Origin: Actinomycetota bacterium
GTDB taxonomy: Bacteria; Actinomycetota; Acidimicrobiia; Acidimicrobiales; JACCXE01
Length of the DNA: 8,913 nucleotides
Reading direction: 5' to 3'
Assembly: GCA_013697265.1 (NCBI GenBank)
Contig: JACCXE010000187.1
Coordinates: 1-8,913, forward strand
Part shown: positions 6,160 to 8,913 of the stretch, piece by piece
How positions within the stretch are numbered: position 1 is the first letter of the stretch
How the letters are laid out: the number at the start of each line of letters is the position of its first letter
Made by a program: the position numbers and the translations under genes
Notes under the pieces: model-generated
Database searches by the model: none
What the model was told of the DNA's origin: nothing
The model's input: the letters and a program-made list of their open reading frames with translations, nothing else

Positions 6160-7071
6160 GTCCTGTTGCTGTGTAATCCCTCAGCGTCTTCGGTGACGCC
6201 GCGGGCGCGCGTGGTCATTCAGGCTGCCTTCAGCGCCGAGGCGGACGTGACCGTGGCCGAGACCAGTCGCCGGGGTCACGCCACCCGGCTGGCGCAGGGC
6301 GCCGCCGCGAACGGCACCGACGTCGTCGTCGTGCTCGGCGGCGACGGCACACTCAACGAAGCGGCCAACGGACTGGCCGGTAGCTCGACCGCGTTGGCTG
6401 CGCTGCCGGGCGGGTCCACGAACGTGTTCGCCCGCACGATCGGATTGCCCAACGACCCGATCGAGGCCACCGGAGCGCTGATCGAAGCGCTGCGGGCCGG
6501 ACGGCGCAGGCGCGTGGGCCTGGGCGTGGCGAACGGTCGTTACTTCACCTTCCACGTAGGGGCCGGGTTCGACGCCGCAGTCGTCGAGCAGGTTGAACGG
6601 CGCGGCACGTGGAAGCGCTACGCAGGAAACCCGCTGTTCGTTTACGCCGCATTCCGCACCTGGTTCGGGAAGTACGACCACAAGACTCCCGCATTCGCCC
6701 TTCACTTCGAAGACGGTGCTGTCGTGAAAGACGGCTACTTCACGATCGTGCAGAACACCGACCCGTATACGTATCTGGGTCGCCGGCCGCTGCACCTCAA
6801 CCGCGGCACCAGCCTCGACTCCGGCCTGGGGGTGACCACCGTAAAGTCGATGACGTTCGGCACCATCATGAGCGCCGCGATCTCGGCGTTGGGCAGCGGG
6901 CGCCATTTACGTCACTCGTCGAAGATCGATCAGCGCACCGACATCGACGAGCTCACGCTCGTCGGCTTCCGGCCCTTTCCCTATCAGCTCGACGGTGAGT
7001 ACATCGGCGAGGTCGACCGCCTGGAACTCAAGTACGCCCCCGACTGCATCGACTTGGTGTTGCCTGTCTAA
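6151..7071 (+). CDS. Diacylglycerol kinase family lipid kinase
   Basis: This is an ATP-dependent lipid kinase of the DAGK catalytic family (YegS/DgkB/Rv2252 type), which phosphorylates diacylglycerol or a similar lipid alcohol, giving for example phosphatidic acid. It has 306 residues, as usual for soluble bacterial members. The first strand and loop is RVLLLCNPSAS (3-13). The nucleotide/catalytic motif GGDGTLNE is at 63-70. LPGGSTNVFAR (85-95) is the second signature, GAGFDAAVV lies at 137-145, and the C-terminal catalytic Asp motif QLDGE is at 279-283. There is no membrane segment. I chose ATG 6151 because the family's first beta strand begins directly after it; GTG 6145 in the same frame adds only two residues. 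No good RBS is visible, and the start is buried in a hairpin, so translation may be coupled to the phosphotransferase 28 bp upstream. Its stop overlaps the opposing phosphodiesterase stop by CTAA. Confidence 0.92.
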   Translation: MPRVLLLCNPSASSVTPRARVVIQAAFSAEADVTVAETSRRGHATRLAQGAAANGTDVVVVLGGDGTLNEAANGLAGSSTALAALPGGSTNVFARTIGLPNDPIEATGALIEALRAGRRRRVGLGVANGRYFTFHVGAGFDAAVVEQVERRGTWKRYAGNPLFVYAAFRTWFGKYDHKTPAFALHFEDGAVVKDGYFTIVQNTDPYTYLGRRPLHLNRGTSLDSGLGVTTVKSMTFGTIMSAAISALGSGRHLRHSSKIDQRTDIDELTLVGFRPFPYQLDGEYIGEVDRLELKYAPDCIDLVLPV

Positions 7072-7763
7072 CGGAGCGTGGCGACTGCTAACGCGACGTC
7101 GTTGGTGATGATCGAGTCGACGCCCAAGTCCGCCAGACGCTTCATTTCATCCGGATCGTCGACGGTCCACGCGTTGATCGCGAGCCCGGCCCCGTGCGCG
7201 GCGTCGACCAGCTCCGAGGTCACGGTTGAAAAGTACGGATGCAGGGCACGGTGGCCGTTCTCGAAAACTGTGTCGAGGGCGCGCAGCTGGTCGTAGCTCG
7301 ACAACGTCAGCCAACCAGTGGCGATGGACGGGTCAAGCGCGCGCACGGCGTCGATCGCAGGCAGCCCGAAACTCGACACGATGATTCGATCCGCGATGCC
7401 CATCGCGTTGACCAGCTCGACCACTTGCCCGGCTACCCGCTGCTCCGGGTCGTAGTCGGCGTCGATCGGCACGTTTTTAATCTCAACGTTGACGCGCATC
7501 GAGCCGCAGGCTCGCAGCGCGTCCTCGAGCAGCGACACTTCGGCCGGCAGCTGATCGGCCGTGAGTTCAACGATCACGCGGCCATCGCGCAACGCGGCGT
7601 CGTGATGCACCGCCATCGCGGCGTCGGCGGTTCGGCGGACGTCGAGTTCGACGCCGTCGGCGCCCAAACGCGCCGCCGCGGCAAATGCCTCGACCGTGTT
7701 CTCGGTCTCCACGGCCGACGCCCCGCGGTGGCCGAAGACGAGCGTCGATCGAGGCAGAGTCAT
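7068..7763 (-). CDS. Glycerophosphodiester phosphodiesterase (GDPD/UgpQ-like)
   Basis: This enzyme hydrolyses glycerophosphodiesters, the deacylated phospholipids, to glycerol-3-phosphate and an alcohol. At 231 residues it has the size of cytoplasmic UgpQ-type enzymes, with no signal peptide. Motifs are GHRGAS (11-16) with catalytic His12 and Arg13, ENTVEAF (21-27), metal-binding Glu39 and Asp41 in GVELDVRRTAD, the second catalytic His of HHD (53-55), Glu94 in NVEIKN, HPYF (175-178), NAWTVDD (197-203) and VDSIITND (215-222). The set is complete, so activity is expected. Its ATG overlaps the stop of the upstream histidine kinase (ATGA), and GAAGG (7768-7772 on +) inside the kinase end serves as RBS, so it is translationally coupled to a sensor kinase. 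It converges on the lipid kinase gene, sharing CTAA. Both act in glycerolipid turnover. Confidence 0.93.
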   Translation of the reverse strand: MTLPRSTLVFGHRGASAVETENTVEAFAAAARLGADGVELDVRRTADAAMAVHHDAALRDGRVIVELTADQLPAEVSLLEDALRACGSMRVNVEIKNVPIDADYDPEQRVAGQVVELVNAMGIADRIIVSSFGLPAIDAVRALDPSIATGWLTLSSYDQLRALDTVFENGHRALHPYFSTVTSELVDAAHGAGLAINAWTVDDPDEMKRLADLGVDSIITNDVALAVATLR

Positions 7764-8913
7764 CGCGCCTTCATCAGGGGGATCTGCAACTCGACGACCG
7801 TGCCGTTGTCGTTGTGCATGTTGATGCTGCCGCCGAGTTGACTGGCGACGAGGTTCGAGACGATCGACACGCCGAGGCTGTCGGTATTCTCAGACGAGAA
7901 CCCCTCGGGCAACCCGATGCCGTTGTCGCGCACCTCGACGTGTAGTTCCACGCCGTTGTTCGTCATGTTCACCAGCACCAGACCGGGTTGATCGCCCGCG
8001 TCGTCGGGGAAGCCGTGCTCGCTGGCGTTCTGTAACAACTCGCTGATTACCACGGCCAGGGGTGTAGCGACCTCGGCGTGCAACTCGCCGGCGTCGCCGA
8101 CAACCCGGAACTCGACCTTGCGATTGCCGACCACGGCCTCTTCGGCCATACGCACCAGGTCCCGCACGATCTCGCCGAACGCCACCTGTTCGCCCGGGTC
8201 GCGCGACAGCACCTCGTGCACGCGGGCGATCGACCGGATGCGGCGTTCGGCCTCACGCAGCGCGACCTTGCCGTCTTTGGTGGACAGGCGCCGCGCCTGC
8301 AAGCGCAGCAGTGACGAGATGGTTTGCAGGTTGTTCTTTACGCGGTGGTGGACCTCACGGATCGTGGCGTCTTTCGACAGCAGCAGCCGGTCCCGGCGAC
8401 GGATGTCGGTGACGTCGCGCAGCAGCACCAGTGCGCCGGTGACCTCACTGCGATGCAGCAAGGGCAGGCAACGAACCAGCACCGTCACGTCGGGAGCCCG
8501 CTCGATCTCCTCGGTGACGGGCCGCCCCGCGAAGAACGACCGGCTCACGGCGGTCTCCTCCACACCGACTTCGTCGAGCCGGGTGCCGTCGACGTTGGCG
8601 TGAATGCCCATGCGGTGCAGCGCGTTGATCGCGTTCGGGGACGCATATTCGATTCGGCCCGACGCGTCGAGCACGATCGCTCCGTCGCCGACGCGAGGCG
8701 CGTCCTCACCCATGTCGTCGTCGCCTGCGAACGGGTACTCACCCCGCACGATCATCCGCGCGAAGCGCTCGAACGTCTCGCCGTACACCCGCTCGAGCGC
8801 ACCGGGGCGCCGCGTGGCGCTGAGCGTCGCCTCGCGTGTCATCACCGCGATCACTTGGCCGTTGCGGCGCACGGGAATGCCCTGCATGCGCACGCGATCG
8901 GCCTGCTCACCCA
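7760..8913 (-). CDS. PdtaS-like sensor histidine kinase (HisKA_2), N-terminus outside window
   Basis: This is a soluble two-component histidine kinase resembling mycobacterial PdtaS (Rv3220c), whose usual partner is an ANTAR-domain antiterminator (PdtaR). The frame is open to the window edge; residues before the GTG at 8893 read GEQADRVRMQGIPVRR, which looks internal, so the N-terminal sensory (GAF-like) domain is cut off. Numbering from 8893, there is a PAS-like domain at about 68-165 (DGAIVLDASGRIEYASPNA), a HisKA_2 domain with EVHHRVKNNLQT (180-191) and phospho-acceptor His183, then HATPase_c with N-box SELLQNASEH (284-293), G1 DNGIGLPEGF (323-332) and G2 DSLGVSIVSNL (338-348). The catalytic core is complete, and there is no membrane segment in the visible part. 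No response regulator is encoded in the window. It is followed directly by the phosphodiesterase gene through an ATGA overlap. Confidence 0.93.
   Translation of the reverse strand, partial: GEQADRVRMQGIPVRRNGQVIAVMTREATLSATRRPGALERVYGETFERFARMIVRGEYPFAGDDDMGEDAPRVGDGAIVLDASGRIEYASPNAINALHRMGIHANVDGTRLDEVGVEETAVSRSFFAGRPVTEEIERAPDVTVLVRCLPLLHRSEVTGALVLLRDVTDIRRRDRLLLSKDATIREVHHRVKNNLQTISSLLRLQARRLSTKDGKVALREAERRIRSIARVHEVLSRDPGEQVAFGEIVRDLVRMAEEAVVGNRKVEFRVVGDAGELHAEVATPLAVVISELLQNASEHGFPDDAGDQPGLVLVNMTNNGVELHVEVRDNGIGLPEGFSSENTDSLGVSIVSNLVASQLGGSINMHNDNGTVVELQIPLMKAR

Noticed and set aside
6907..6909. Rare TTA leucine codon in the lipid kinase (another is in the histidine kinase N-box)
   Set aside because: TTA control is established for Streptomyces bldA. 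Nothing here shows this organism uses it, and isolated TTA codons are expected by chance.
1..8913. Mobile elements, CRISPR arrays, defence systems, RNA genes
   Set aside because: I saw no transposase or integrase motifs, direct-repeat/spacer pattern, tRNA-like cloverleaf or rRNA segment, and base composition looks uniform throughout.

Overview
This is an ordinary-looking, very GC-rich chromosomal stretch from an actinobacterium. I base that on the strong G/C bias at third codon positions and on three proteins that closely resemble mycobacterial/actinobacterial forms: a PdtaS-like sensor kinase, an Rv1771-like gulonolactone dehydrogenase, and an actinobacterial-type EtfB/EtfA pair. I cannot fix the class. 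An Acidimicrobiia-like lineage is possible but only a guess. I see no mobile element, CRISPR array, tRNA, rRNA or phage gene. Coding density is very high: apart from a 114-base and an 80-base gap, genes abut or overlap.

Layout. (1) 1-1010 (+) is an unrecognised protein gene cut off at its 5' end. (2) 1007-2299 (-) is a covalent-FAD aldonolactone oxidase/dehydrogenase that converges on gene 1, with the two stop codons sharing CTAA. (3) 2414-4155 (-) is etfB-etfA, encoding the electron-transfer flavoprotein. A perfect 9-bp GC hairpin separates it from the lactone dehydrogenase downstream. (4) An 80-bp divergent control region follows (4156-4235). (5) 4236-7071 (+) is a short-chain dehydrogenase, a kinase-fold phosphotransferase and a diacylglycerol-kinase-family lipid kinase. 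The first two form an operon. The third is preceded by a strong hairpin that swallows its start codon. (6) 7068-8913 (-) is a PdtaS-like histidine kinase (N-terminus outside the window) overlapping by ATGA a glycerophosphodiester phosphodiesterase. That pair converges on the lipid kinase, again with a shared CTAA stop overlap.

Together the genes suggest lipid and redox metabolism. ETF carries electrons from acyl-CoA dehydrogenases. The SDR/phosphotransferase pair probably acts on a hydroxylated or carbonyl small molecule. The lipid kinase and the phosphodiesterase act on opposite ends of glycerolipid turnover. No single new system is evident. The points most worth a second look are the hairpin over the lipid kinase start codon (6125-6159), the repeated CTAA stop overlaps at both convergent junctions, and the translational coupling of a PdtaS-like kinase to a phosphodiesterase gene.
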